From NCBI RefSeq assembly GCF_043099285.1, contig NZ_CP170723.1, forward strand, positions 3,534,001-3,598,000: a stretch of DNA of 64,000 bases. Reading direction: 5' to 3'. A model generated the notes under the pieces. The model was not told the DNA's origin. It searched no databases and worked only from the letters and a program-made list of their open reading frames with translations. This document shows positions 34,757 through 42,970 of this stretch, in pieces (the stretch's first letter is position 1; each line of letters opens with the position of its first letter). The DNA is from Oryzobacter telluris. GTDB taxonomy: Bacteria > Actinomycetota > Actinomycetes > Actinomycetales > Dermatophilaceae. A program made the position numbers and the translations under genes.

Positions 34757-36100
34757 ATGACGCCCGCACCGCAGACCGACCGCCCACGGCTCTTCCGGCG
34801 GTCGACGTGGGCCGAGACCCAGGTCGTGACCAACGCCCTGCGCACCGAGACCATCGGCGGGGCCGTCCTGCTCGTGGCCGCGCTCGCCGCCCTCGTCCTC
34901 GCGAACAGCCCCTGGCGGGAGGCCTACTCGGCCCTGCGTGACACCACGGTCGGCCCGGCCTGGGCCCATCTCGACCTCTCCCTCGGCCACTGGGCCTCCG
35001 ACGGCCTGCTCGCGATCTTCTTCTTCGTCGCGGGCCTCGAGCTCAAGCGCGAGCTCGTCGTCGGCGACCTGAGGACGCCCGCCCGTGCGGCCGTGCCCGT
35101 GCTCGCCGCCGTCGGTGGCGTCGTCACGCCGGCCCTCGTCTTCCTCGGCGTCGTCGCGGCCCTCGGCGGGGAGGGCGACGCCCTGCGCGGGTGGGCGGTC
35201 CCGACCGCCACGGACATCGCGTTCGCCCTCGCGGTGCTCGCCGTCATCGGCTCGCACCTGCCGTCGGGGCTGCGCGCGTTCCTGCTGACCCTCGCGGTCG
35301 TCGACGACCTCGTGGCGATCACGATCATCGCGCTCTTCTACACGGCCGACCTCGATGTCGTGCCCCTCCTCCTCGCCCTGCTCCCCCTCGGCGCGTTCGC
35401 CGTGCTGACCCAGCGCCGGGTGACGCACTGGTGGCTCCTGCTCCCCCTCGCGGCGGCCACGTGGGGGCTGGTCCACGCGTCCGGCGTGCACGCCACCGTG
35501 GCCGGGGTCCTGCTGGCGCTCAGCGTCCCGGTGCGCGCCCGCGCGTCCCGGACGGCTCCGAACCAGCCCGGCACCGCGACCCCCGACACCGACGTCGCCC
35601 ACCGGCTCGAGCATCGGCTGCGCCCCCTCTCCGCCGGGGTCGCCGTACCGGTCTTCGCCTTCTTCGCCTCCGGCGTCACCGTCGTCGGCGGAGGCCTCGC
35701 GGCCGCCGCGGCCGACCCCGTCGCCCTCGGGGTCGTGGCCGGGCTCGTCGTCGGCAAGCTCGTCGGCGTCCTCGGCACCACCTGGCTGCTGGCCCGCTTC
35801 ACCCGCGCCCGGCTCGACGACGACCTCGCCTGGGCCGACATCGGCGGGCTGGCCCTGCTCACCGGCGTCGGCTTCACCGTCTCGCTCCTCGTCGGGGAGC
35901 TGGCCTACGGCAGCGGGAGCCCGCGCGACGACCACGTCAAGCTCGCCGTCCTCGCCGGCTCCCTCACCGCCGCCGCGCTGGCCGCCGTCGTGCTGCGCTC
36001 GCGCAACCGCACCTACGCCCGGATCGCCGCCCTCGAGACCCGCGACGACGACGGCGACGGCATCCCCGACGTTCACCAGCGCGGGGAGCGGGGGTCCTGA
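34757..36100 (+). CDS. nhaA: Na+/H+ antiporter NhaA
   Basis: 447 aa with about 12 transmembrane helices. Ion-binding Asp pair in TLAVVDDLVAI, and the upstream TATDIAFALAVLAV motif with its Asp. Exports Na+ (or Li+) in exchange for protons. A hydrophilic insertion (ASRTAPNQPGTATPDTDVAH) lies near residue 275. The C-terminus ends in an acidic Asp-rich tail (TRDDDGDGIPDVH). ATG 34757 with SD GGAGGA. Preceded by a structured leader, suggesting expression set by cation level. Confidence 0.95.
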   Translation: MTPAPQTDRPRLFRRSTWAETQVVTNALRTETIGGAVLLVAALAALVLANSPWREAYSALRDTTVGPAWAHLDLSLGHWASDGLLAIFFFVAGLELKRELVVGDLRTPARAAVPVLAAVGGVVTPALVFLGVVAALGGEGDALRGWAVPTATDIAFALAVLAVIGSHLPSGLRAFLLTLAVVDDLVAITIIALFYTADLDVVPLLLALLPLGAFAVLTQRRVTHWWLLLPLAAATWGLVHASGVHATVAGVLLALSVPVRARASRTAPNQPGTATPDTDVAHRLEHRLRPLSAGVAVPVFAFFASGVTVVGGGLAAAAADPVALGVVAGLVVGKLVGVLGTTWLLARFTRARLDDDLAWADIGGLALLTGVGFTVSLLVGELAYGSGSPRDDHVKLAVLAGSLTAAALAAVVLRSRNRTYARIAALETRDDDGDGIPDVHQRGERGS

Positions 36101-36173
36101 GCAGGGCAGCCACTCGGTAAGGTCGTGACCGAGGCCCCGGAGGGGGCAGGTGATGCGACAGTGAGGCAGACGC

Positions 36174-36566
36174 ATGGCAACGGGCACGGAGCGCACCATC
36201 GGCCAGCTGGTGGCCGACGCGACGCACGACCTCGAGGGCATCGTCCGCGGCGAGATCGCGCTCGCGAAGGCGGAGGTCACCAGCGGCGCCAAGGTGATCG
36301 GCAAGGGCGCGGCCCTGCTGGGCGCAGCCGCGTTCCTCGGCCTCATGGGCCTGGTGTTCGTCCTGCACGGGCTGTCGTGGGTCATCGCCGTCTGGCTGCC
36401 GGTGTGGGCCGGCTACCTCATCGTCGCGGGCGTGGTCCTGCTCCTCGCGGGCGTCCTCGCCCTGCTCGGCAAGAAGGCCCTGCAGTCGGCCAAGCCGACG
36501 CCCGAGCGCGCCATCGACCAGGCGCAGCAGACGATCGAGACCCTGAAGACCCACGGCACCGCCTGA
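36174..36566 (+). CDS. Phage-holin-family / DUF1469 membrane protein
   Basis: 130 aa. An amphipathic N-terminal helix with ERTIGQLVADATHDLEGIVR and EIALAKAEV is followed by two transmembrane helices (residues about 48-75 and 80-100) and a helical tail. This is the actinobacterial holin_4_superfamily/DUF1469 type, a housekeeping membrane protein despite its name. SD GAGG seven bases before ATG. Same strand as nhaA. By position it may match the membrane gene near Rv3669 in M. tuberculosis. Confidence 0.85.
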   Translation: MATGTERTIGQLVADATHDLEGIVRGEIALAKAEVTSGAKVIGKGAALLGAAAFLGLMGLVFVLHGLSWVIAVWLPVWAGYLIVAGVVLLLAGVLALLGKKALQSAKPTPERAIDQAQQTIETLKTHGTA

Positions 36567-36592
36567 GCGGACCCGCTGCGGCGCACCGTGGT

Positions 36593-37801
36593 TCAGCCCT
36601 CGGCGCAGGGCCCCGTCGACACGGCCGAGCTCGCGCTGAGCCCACGCTGCAGCACCGGGCGGATCTCGTCGAGGGTGAGGGCGTACCCGGTGTCGGGGTC
36701 GTCGAGTGAGGTCGCGAACACCATCCCGACGACCTCACCGTCGGGGTCGAACACCGGCCCGCCCGAGGCGCCGCTGCGCACGACGGCCCGCAGCGAGTAG
36801 ATCTCGCGCGTCACGCCCTGGCGCCCGTAGATGTCGGCGCCCTGGGCGGTGAGGGTGGCGCGCACCCGCGCGCTGCGCACCGTGAGGCCCGCGTCACCGG
36901 GGAAGCCGGCGATGACGGCCGGGTCGCCCGGACCGAGCTCGCGGCCTCGGCTCAGGGCGGGCGACGGCAGGCCCGGCACCTCGAGGACGGCGACGTCGCG
37001 CCGGGGGTCGAAGGCCACGACCCGCGCGGCCCGGTCGCGCCCGGTTCCCTTGACGCTCACCGTCACCTGGTCGGCGCCGGCCACGACGTGCGCGTTGGTG
37101 GCCACGCGACCCGGCCCGACGACCCATCCGCTGCCGACCTGGGCGCGGTCGCACGAGCCCGAGTCGGCGCGCACGTGGATGACCGACCCGAGCGCCTTGT
37201 CGATGTCGGGGTCGTCGACGAGCGCGCGATCGGGGGCCGCGACGGGCGGGATGGGCTCGGGGCCGAGGCCCTCGAACACCCGGGGGAAGCCGCCGGCGTC
37301 GAGCGCCTTCGTGACGCCGTCGACGAGCCGGCCGGCCGAGGACGGCACGACCTTGTCGATGGTCGTGACGACGGTGGAGCGCGCGACCAGCGACCGCAGC
37401 TGCGGCGGACCGCCGTGTCGCACCGCCCCGGCGACCACCCACACGACGAGGACAGCGGCGCACAGCACGGCGACGAGCCCGAGGAAGGAGTCGAGGGCGC
37501 GGGCGACCGGCGCCTGCACGGCCTCGCGCAGCCGTCGCCCGACGACGAGCAGCAGCGCCTGGCCCACCGCGGCGCCGATGAAGACGCTCCCGACGAGGGC
37601 CAGGGCCCCGGCGGTCGTCCCGACCTCCACGCCGGCGTGGTCCTCGAGCAGCTCGGGCGCGTACCGGATGGCGAGGAAGGCCCCGCCGACCAGCCCGACC
37701 AGGCCGAGCACGGCGGCGACCACCCCCTGGCGCCAGCCCGTGGCGGCGTAGCCCACGAGCACGACGAGGAGGGCGAGGTCGAGGACGGTGGAGCCGGTCA
37801 T
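36593..37801 (-). CDS. marP: MarP-like membrane serine protease
   Basis: 402 aa. N-terminal CvpA-like region with four transmembrane helices (residues about 1-130), then a periplasmic trypsin-like domain. The catalytic triad is visible: His in ATNAHVVAG, Asp in DPRRDVAVLEV, Ser in VRSGASGGPVFD. A Cys pair (GSCDRAQ and the C-terminal GPCAEG) may form the redox disulfide known in MarP. In M. tuberculosis, Rv3671c protects against acid and oxidative stress by cleaving a peptidoglycan hydrolase. Follows the CoA pyrophosphatase gene by 13 bp. Confidence 0.93.
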   Translation of the reverse strand: MTGSTVLDLALLVVLVGYAATGWRQGVVAAVLGLVGLVGGAFLAIRYAPELLEDHAGVEVGTTAGALALVGSVFIGAAVGQALLLVVGRRLREAVQAPVARALDSFLGLVAVLCAAVLVVWVVAGAVRHGGPPQLRSLVARSTVVTTIDKVVPSSAGRLVDGVTKALDAGGFPRVFEGLGPEPIPPVAAPDRALVDDPDIDKALGSVIHVRADSGSCDRAQVGSGWVVGPGRVATNAHVVAGADQVTVSVKGTGRDRAARVVAFDPRRDVAVLEVPGLPSPALSRGRELGPGDPAVIAGFPGDAGLTVRSARVRATLTAQGADIYGRQGVTREIYSLRAVVRSGASGGPVFDPDGEVVGMVFATSLDDPDTGYALTLDEIRPVLQRGLSASSAVSTGPCAEG

Positions 37802-37814
37802 CGGGCCGTCCCGC

Positions 37815-38489
37815 TCACTGCTGGAGCCCCTTCATCCACGGCGAGAGGACCCGGTCGGGCAGGGGGCGCTCGTCGCGCTCGTCCCACGGCTGCGCGAGGT
37901 CGGAGAGGTCGAGGACGGTGCTGAGCAGCATCGCGGTGAACCCCCAGACGAACAGCCCCCCGGCCTCGAACGCCGGGCCGCGGTAGGGACCGAACACGGC
38001 GGTGAACCGGTTGGCGGGGTCGACGAGCTCGGCCACGGGAACCCGGACGACGGTCTCGACCTCACCGCGGTCGACCACCCCGATGGGGACCGGTTCGGGC
38101 CACCAGCCGAGCACGGGCGTGACGGCATTGCTGCTCGGGCTGAGGAACAGGTCGGGGAAGGTGGCCAGGACCTGGACACCGGCGGGGTCGAGCCCGACCT
38201 CCTCCTCGGCCTCGCGCAGCGCCGCGGCGACCGAGCCGTCGTCCTCGGGGTCGAGGCGGCCGCCGGGGAAGGACACCTGCCCCGGGTGCGAGCGCAATGT
38301 GTGGGAGCGCTCGGTGAGGACGACGTCCTCGCCGCCGCTCGGGTCGGGGCCGAAGAGCATGAGCACGGCCGACCGGCGGGCGTGGCCCTCCGGCGGCGCG
38401 TAGGTGGCGAACCACTCGTGCTCGCCGACGTCGGTGCGGGCCGCGAGCGCCGTGAGCCACGGCGGCGCGGGGACGGGCGACGCGGTCAC
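37815..38489 (-). CDS. NUDIX CoA pyrophosphatase
   Basis: About 224 aa. Nudix box GGRLDPEDDGSVAAALREAE continuing EEVG, with the family-specific upstream motif LRSHPGQVSFPGG typical of CoA-diphosphatase (NudL) proteins. Cleaves CoA and acyl-CoA to phosphopantetheine and 3',5'-ADP. GTG 38489 overlaps the nth stop (GTGA). Middle gene of an nth - nudix - marP operon that is also found in mycobacteria. Confidence 0.93.
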   Translation of the reverse strand: MTASPVPAPPWLTALAARTDVGEHEWFATYAPPEGHARRSAVLMLFGPDPSGGEDVVLTERSHTLRSHPGQVSFPGGRLDPEDDGSVAAALREAEEEVGLDPAGVQVLATFPDLFLSPSSNAVTPVLGWWPEPVPIGVVDRGEVETVVRVPVAELVDPANRFTAVFGPYRGPAFEAGGLFVWGFTAMLLSTVLDLSDLAQPWDERDERPLPDRVLSPWMKGLQQ

Positions 38490-39280
38490 GGGGCGGGGTC
38501 GTCGGGGAGCGGGCCCGGCGGCGGGTCGGGGAGGGCGGCGCCGGGGGCGAGCTCGTAGGCGAGGAGCGCGCGGGCCTTGACCGGGTCGGTCTCGCCCTCG
38601 CCGTACGACGGGCACAGGGCGGCGACGGGGCAGGCGCCGCAGGCCGGCTTGCGGGCGTGGCAGGTGCGCCGGCCGTGGAAGATGAGGACGTGGCTGAGCA
38701 TCGTCCAGTCGCTGCGCGGGAACAGCGCCCCGATGGCGTGCTCGGCCTTGACGGGGTCGGTCTCGTCGGTCCAGGCGAACCGGCGGGCCAGCCGGCCGAC
38801 GTGGGTGTCGACGGTGATGCCCGGCACCCCGAACGCGTTGCCGAGGACGACGTTCGCGGTCTTGCGGCCGACGCCGGGCAGCGTGACGAGGTCCTGCAGC
38901 CGGCCCGGCACCTCACCGCCGAAGCGCTCGACGATCGCCTGCGACAGCGTGATGACGGAGTTGGTCTTGGCGCGGAAGAAGCCGGTGGGCCGCAGCACGG
39001 CCTCCATCTCCTCGCGGTCGGCGGCGGCGAGGGCCTGCGCGGTGGGCCAGCGCGAGAACACCGTGGGCGTGACGGAGTTGACCATGACGTCGGTGGTCTG
39101 CGCGGAGAGCACCGTGGCGACGAGCAGCTGGAGCGGCGACTCGAAGTCGAGCTCGCAGTGGGCGTACGGGTAACGGTCGTGCAGCGCACGGTAGGTGCGG
39201 CGGGCCCTGCGGGTGCGCGCGACGGGGGTCTCGTCCCCGGCGCGGGCGCGCCGGGCGACGGCGGAGGGCTTGACGGGCAC
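38486..39280 (-). CDS. nth: Endonuclease III
   Basis: 264 aa. Base-excision-repair glycosylase/AP lyase for oxidised pyrimidines. Helix-hairpin-helix with catalytic Lys (LPGVGRKTANVVLGNAFG), catalytic Asp in TVDTHVGRL, and a [4Fe-4S] cluster motif CHARKPACGACPVAALC. GTG start at 39280; the basic N-terminal extension (about 25 residues) is usual in actinobacteria. A proline-rich acidic tail follows the cluster. First gene of the operon with the NUDIX and marP genes. Divergent from crp. Confidence 0.96.
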   Translation of the reverse strand: MPVKPSAVARRARAGDETPVARTRRARRTYRALHDRYPYAHCELDFESPLQLLVATVLSAQTTDVMVNSVTPTVFSRWPTAQALAAADREEMEAVLRPTGFFRAKTNSVITLSQAIVERFGGEVPGRLQDLVTLPGVGRKTANVVLGNAFGVPGITVDTHVGRLARRFAWTDETDPVKAEHAIGALFPRSDWTMLSHVLIFHGRRTCHARKPACGACPVAALCPSYGEGETDPVKARALLAYELAPGAALPDPPPGPLPDDPAP

Positions 39281-39392
39281 GCGCCGAGCCTACGTGCTGC
39301 CCCTGACGGCCCCGACGGTCACGAGCGACCCGGCCGGCCCCGTCGCCGCACGTGCGGGCCCCGTGGCGCGGCCTCGCCCGGTTCCGCTCTCT

Positions 39393-39405
39393 GGCACACT
39401 GTGCC
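39393..39405. promoter_or_regulatory. Inverted repeat just upstream of crp
   Basis: GGCACA-C-TGTGCC, perfect 6-bp arms, ends 3 bp before the GTG start of crp. It does not match the TGTGA-N6-TCACA Crp/GlxR consensus. It may be an autoregulatory site or a promoter element in the nth/crp divergent region. Confidence 0.4.
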
Positions 39406-39407
39406 CC

Positions 39408-40085
39408 GTGGATCACGACGTCGTGCGCAGAGCCCCTCTCTTCGCCACCATTGACGACCAGACCGCGGAGTCGCTCATCGCGACGATGAGCCCGCAGCGG
39501 CTCGAGCGCGGCGACATCCTCTTCCACGAGGGCGACCAGGGCGACCGGCTCTACGTCATCGGCGAGGGCAAGATCAAGCTCGGCCGCACGAGCACCGACG
39601 GGCGCGAGAACCTCCTCGCGATCCTCGGCCCCGGCGAGATGTTCGGTGAGCTCTCCCTCTTCGACCCCGGGCCGCGCACCGCCACGGCCACCGCGGTCGC
39701 CGAGACCCAGGTCGTCTCGATGGGCCACGAGCAGCTCAAGGACTTCCTCTCGCAGCGCCCCGGTGTCGCCACCACGCTGCTCGCCGCGCTGGCCCGCCGG
39801 CTGCGCCGCACCAACGAGTCGCTGGCCGACCTCGTCTTCACCGACGTCCCCGGCCGGGTCGCCAAGGCGCTGCTCGACCTCGCGGGTCGCTTCGGCCGCC
39901 CGGTGGAGGACGGGGTGCTCGTCTCGCACGACCTCACCCAGGAGGAGCTCGCCCAGCTGGTCGGCGCCTCCCGCGAGACCGTGAACAAGGCGCTGGCCGA
40001 CTTCGCGTCGCGGGGCTGGCTGCGCCTGGAGGCGCGGGCCGTCCTGCTGCTCGACGTCGAGCGCCTCAAGCGCCGGGCCCGCTGA
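39408..40085 (+). CDS. crp: Crp/Fnr-family global regulator
   Basis: 225 aa. Cyclic-nucleotide-binding domain (residues about 10-125) with the phosphate-binding cassette GEMFGELSLFDPGPRTATAT, and a C-terminal winged HTH (LTQEELAQLVGASRETVNKA). Closely resembles mycobacterial Crp (Rv3676) and corynebacterial GlxR, cAMP-responsive regulators of carbon metabolism. GTG 39408. Its 3' end overlaps the convergent hydrolase gene by 20 bp. It may regulate acs, actP and tdh-kbl here, but no consensus site was seen. Confidence 0.95.
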   Translation: MDHDVVRRAPLFATIDDQTAESLIATMSPQRLERGDILFHEGDQGDRLYVIGEGKIKLGRTSTDGRENLLAILGPGEMFGELSLFDPGPRTATATAVAETQVVSMGHEQLKDFLSQRPGVATTLLAALARRLRRTNESLADLVFTDVPGRVAKALLDLAGRFGRPVEDGVLVSHDLTQEELAQLVGASRETVNKALADFASRGWLRLEARAVLLLDVERLKRRAR

Positions 40086-40902
40086 CCCCCGTCACGCCGA
40101 GGTAGTCGAGCTGGGCGCGGATCGACATCCGCGCGGCCGGCCACACCGACTCCGGCACCTCGGCGTACACCCGCCGCAGCACGCCCTCGACCGGGTCGTC
40201 CTCGGACGCCGCGCCGTCGGCGAGGGCGTCGCGCACCTGGTCGAGCCGCTCGGCGCGGTGGACGCGGTAGAAGGCGACCATCGCCGCGGCATCAGGGACG
40301 ACGGGTCCGTGGCCCGGGAGGATGGTCGTCACCTCGCCGTCGCCGGTGAGGGCGCGCAGCCGCTCGAGGGAGTCGAGGTAGGCCGCGAGCTCGCCGTCGG
40401 GGTGGGCGACCACGGTGGTCCCTCGCCCGAGGACGGTGTCGCCGGTGAGGAGGGCGTGGTCGCCGGGAAGGGCGAAGGACAGCGAGTCGGACGTGTGGCC
40501 GGGGGTCGCGACGACGCGCAGCTCGAGCCCGCCGGTGGTGACGACCGAGCCGTCGTGGAGGTCATCGTGGCCGTTGCCGACCGCCCGCACGGGCGCGCCG
40601 GTCAGCACGGCGAAGCGGTCGGCCGACTCGGCGTGGTCGTGGTGGCCGTGGGTGAGGATCGTCAGGCCGACGCGCGCCCCGCGTGACGCCACGTGCTCGA
40701 GGACGGCGGCCAGGTGCCCCTCGTCGAGCGGACCGGGGTCGACGACGACGGCCTCGGTGGCCCCGGGCTCGAGGAGGACCCACGTGTTGGTGCCGTCGAG
40801 CGTCATCGGGCCCGGGTTGGGGGCGAGGACGCAGTGGGCCCGCGCGGTGACGGCCCCTCCCGCCCAGGCGGCGGTGGTCGACGGCGGCGGGACGGCGCTC
40901 AC
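40066..40902 (-). CDS. Metallo-beta-lactamase-fold hydrolase
   Basis: 278 aa, MBL fold. Zinc motif THGHHDHAES, a further metal His in VATPGHTSDS, an Asp in LLTGDTVLG and a final His in LPGHGPVV. The C-terminal helical LACTB2-like domain (residues about 215-278) suggests a hydrolase of thioester or nucleic acid type. By position equivalent to M. tuberculosis Rv3677c. GTG 40902. Convergent overlap with crp of 20 bp. Confidence 0.9.
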   Translation of the reverse strand: MSAVPPPSTTAAWAGGAVTARAHCVLAPNPGPMTLDGTNTWVLLEPGATEAVVVDPGPLDEGHLAAVLEHVASRGARVGLTILTHGHHDHAESADRFAVLTGAPVRAVGNGHDDLHDGSVVTTGGLELRVVATPGHTSDSLSFALPGDHALLTGDTVLGRGTTVVAHPDGELAAYLDSLERLRALTGDGEVTTILPGHGPVVPDAAAMVAFYRVHRAERLDQVRDALADGAASEDDPVEGVLRRVYAEVPESVWPAARMSIRAQLDYLGVTGVSGPGA

Positions 40903-40975
40903 CCGCCCCACCCTGCCATCGCCGTCACGTCCTCGACAGGATCCGTCGCCGAGCCGCCCGGTCCCCAGCTGCGGT

Positions 40976-41015
40976 GAGTGCGGAAACGGCGGTCGGGGCG
41001 ACCAGTTCCGCACTC
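40976..41015. repeat. 40-nt hairpin element, family A copy 3
   Basis: Same arms GAGTGCGGAA / TTCCGCACTC and same 40-nt length as the pair at 22851-22951, but the centre forms a perfect inner stem GGTCG-GGG-CGACC. It lies between divergent genes. A shorter relative with arms GCGGAA-GCGA-TTCCGC follows at 41061-41076. Confidence 0.83.
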
Positions 41016-41042
41016 GTCGCGGGTCGTCCGTTCGGCCGAAAA

Positions 41043-41054
41043 GACAACGTTGTC
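41043..41054. promoter_or_regulatory. Perfect 12-bp palindrome upstream of the diguanylate cyclase
   Basis: GACAACGTTGTC is a perfect palindrome 98 bp before the cyclase start, in the divergent promoter region with the MBL-fold hydrolase. Candidate operator; regulator unknown. Confidence 0.4.
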
Positions 41055-41151
41055 GTGCGTGCGGAAGCGATTCCGCGGCACACGGCGTCGACCCCCTCCA
41101 TACTCGGTCCAGGCAGGGGTGCCCACGCTGACCCGACTCCGGGAGGTCGAG

Positions 41152-42939
41152 ATGCTCCGCCGCACCGTCACCTTCGCCGTGCTGTCCGTCGTCGCGATCG
41201 CCCTGGGGCGCTCCACGGCCCAGCCCGAGACCGGCCTGGCCCTCATGTGGCCGGCCGCGGGCGTCGGTGCCCTGTGGGCCCTGCGCGCCCGCTCCGACCG
41301 CGAGGTCGCCCTCGCCGTGGCCCTCATGGGGATCTTCGCCGCCGTGGGCAACGGCGTCACCGGCTTCCCCGTCCCCGCCGCCCTCGTCCTCGGCATGTCC
41401 ACCGCCGTGGCCTGCTACTCCATCCGGCGCATCATGGGCCCGGTCGACGACACGGCGGTCGCGCTGCACCGCCTCTCCCACTTCTACCGCCTGCTCGCCG
41501 CGGGCGGTGTCGGCACCGCGCTCAGCGCCGCGATCGGCATGGTCGGCATCGACATCGCCGGCGTGTCGCCCTCCTGGAGTGCCGGCGCCGGCTGGTGGCT
41601 GCGGAACATGACCGCCATCGTCGTCATCGCCGCGCCCGCCCTCACCCTCGGCGCGCGCCGCCAGCGGCTGACCCGGCCGATCCTGGCGGAGGCGGCCCTC
41701 GTCTACGGCCTCACCGTCGTCACGCTGTACGCCGTCTTCGCCCCCGGCCACACCCTTCCCCTCGCCTTCGTCCCGCTCGCCTTCATCGTCTGGGCGGCCC
41801 TGCGCCTCCCGCTCCCGCTGGCCGCGGTCGAGGGTGGCCTGATCGCCGTCGGGGCGCTCGTCATGCTGCGCACCACGGGCGGGGGCCCGATCGGCGCCAT
41901 CGACGACCCCCTGGTCCGCGCCCTCGTCCTCCAGGGCTTCATGATGCTCGCCGCGACCCTCGCGCTCGTCCTCGCCACCGTGCACGCCGAGCTCGACGAG
42001 GTCATGGACGGCCTCACCGAGGCCGGCCGGCGGGCCGAGGAGGCCGCCGCCGGCCTGCGCACCCTCATCGCCGACGCCCCGTACGGCATGGTCGTCGTCG
42101 ACCCGGACGGCCGCATCCTCGAGGCCAACAACGCCATGGCGGCGATGTTCGAGTGCACCGTGGCGGACATCATCGGCTCCGGCGCGAGGTCGTTCTCGAC
42201 CCGGCCGCCCGAGGAGGTCCGCGAGTACCTCCACCGCGCCGTCGAGGCGGGCGGGGAGGCGGTGACGACCGACTGGGCCACCCACAGCCTCGCGGGTCGC
42301 CCGCTGCACCTCGCCGTGAGCAGCCGGCTGCTGACCGCCCACTCCGGCCACGGCCAGATCCTCGTCAACGCCGTCGACGTGTCCGAGCGCCGCCGCTCCG
42401 AGGAGCGCCTGTCCCACCTCGCCTCGCACGACGCCCTGTCCGGCCTGCCCAACCGCCGCCGGTTCGAGGAGGTCCTCGCCCGGCACCGCGACCTGTGTGC
42501 AACCCACGGCCAGCGCGGCGCCCTCCTGCTCGTCGACCTCGACCACTTCAAGGAGGTCAACGACACCCAGGGGCACGCGGTCGGCGACGACCTCATCCGC
42601 TCGGTGGCCGACGTGCTGCGGGTCTCGCTGCGGTCCAGCGACACGGTCGCCCGCCTGGGTGGCGACGAGTTCGCCGTCCTGCTCCCCGATGCCGACACCG
42701 CCTCCGCGGACCTCGTCGCCGCGACCCTCGTCCGGGCCGTCAAGGAGCACTGCGCCGCGCTCGACGGCGCCCAGCAGCAGGTCACGGCCAGCGTCGGGGG
42801 CGTCACCTTCGAGGAGGCGGCACGGCGCGGCGGGGACGTCATGGGCCTGGCCGACGGGCGGATGTACGAGGCGAAGGCCTCCGGGCGCGACGGCTATGCG
42901 GTGATGGCCCGCCGGAAGTCCACCGCCGACGTGGCCTGA
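41152..42939 (+). CDS. Membrane diguanylate cyclase (MASE1-like, PAS, GGDEF)
   Basis: 595 aa. N-terminal MASE1-like membrane sensor with about 8-9 helices (residues about 1-280), a coiled-coil linker, a PAS domain (residues about 300-410, IADAPYGMVVVDPDGRILEA) and a GGDEF domain (residues about 425-585) with an intact active site in RLGGDEFAVL. No RxxD inhibitory site is evident before it, and no EAL domain follows. Makes c-di-GMP. ATG 41152 has SD GGGAGG eight bases upstream; longer in-frame starts would run through the hairpin repeats. Confidence 0.94.
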   Translation: MLRRTVTFAVLSVVAIALGRSTAQPETGLALMWPAAGVGALWALRARSDREVALAVALMGIFAAVGNGVTGFPVPAALVLGMSTAVACYSIRRIMGPVDDTAVALHRLSHFYRLLAAGGVGTALSAAIGMVGIDIAGVSPSWSAGAGWWLRNMTAIVVIAAPALTLGARRQRLTRPILAEAALVYGLTVVTLYAVFAPGHTLPLAFVPLAFIVWAALRLPLPLAAVEGGLIAVGALVMLRTTGGGPIGAIDDPLVRALVLQGFMMLAATLALVLATVHAELDEVMDGLTEAGRRAEEAAAGLRTLIADAPYGMVVVDPDGRILEANNAMAAMFECTVADIIGSGARSFSTRPPEEVREYLHRAVEAGGEAVTTDWATHSLAGRPLHLAVSSRLLTAHSGHGQILVNAVDVSERRRSEERLSHLASHDALSGLPNRRRFEEVLARHRDLCATHGQRGALLLVDLDHFKEVNDTQGHAVGDDLIRSVADVLRVSLRSSDTVARLGGDEFAVLLPDADTASADLVAATLVRAVKEHCAALDGAQQQVTASVGGVTFEEAARRGGDVMGLADGRMYEAKASGRDGYAVMARRKSTADVA

Positions 42940-42970
42940 CGCAGGTCGTCGCCGGCGGGGACGCGGCGGG

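Noticed and set aside
36174..36566. Prophage remnant suggested by the holin-family protein
   Set aside because: No other phage gene is nearby. This holin-like family is a normal chromosomal membrane protein in actinobacteria.
39393..39405. Crp self-binding site
   Set aside because: The inverted repeat does not match the TGTGA-N6-TCACA consensus, so it is kept only as an unassigned regulatory palindrome.
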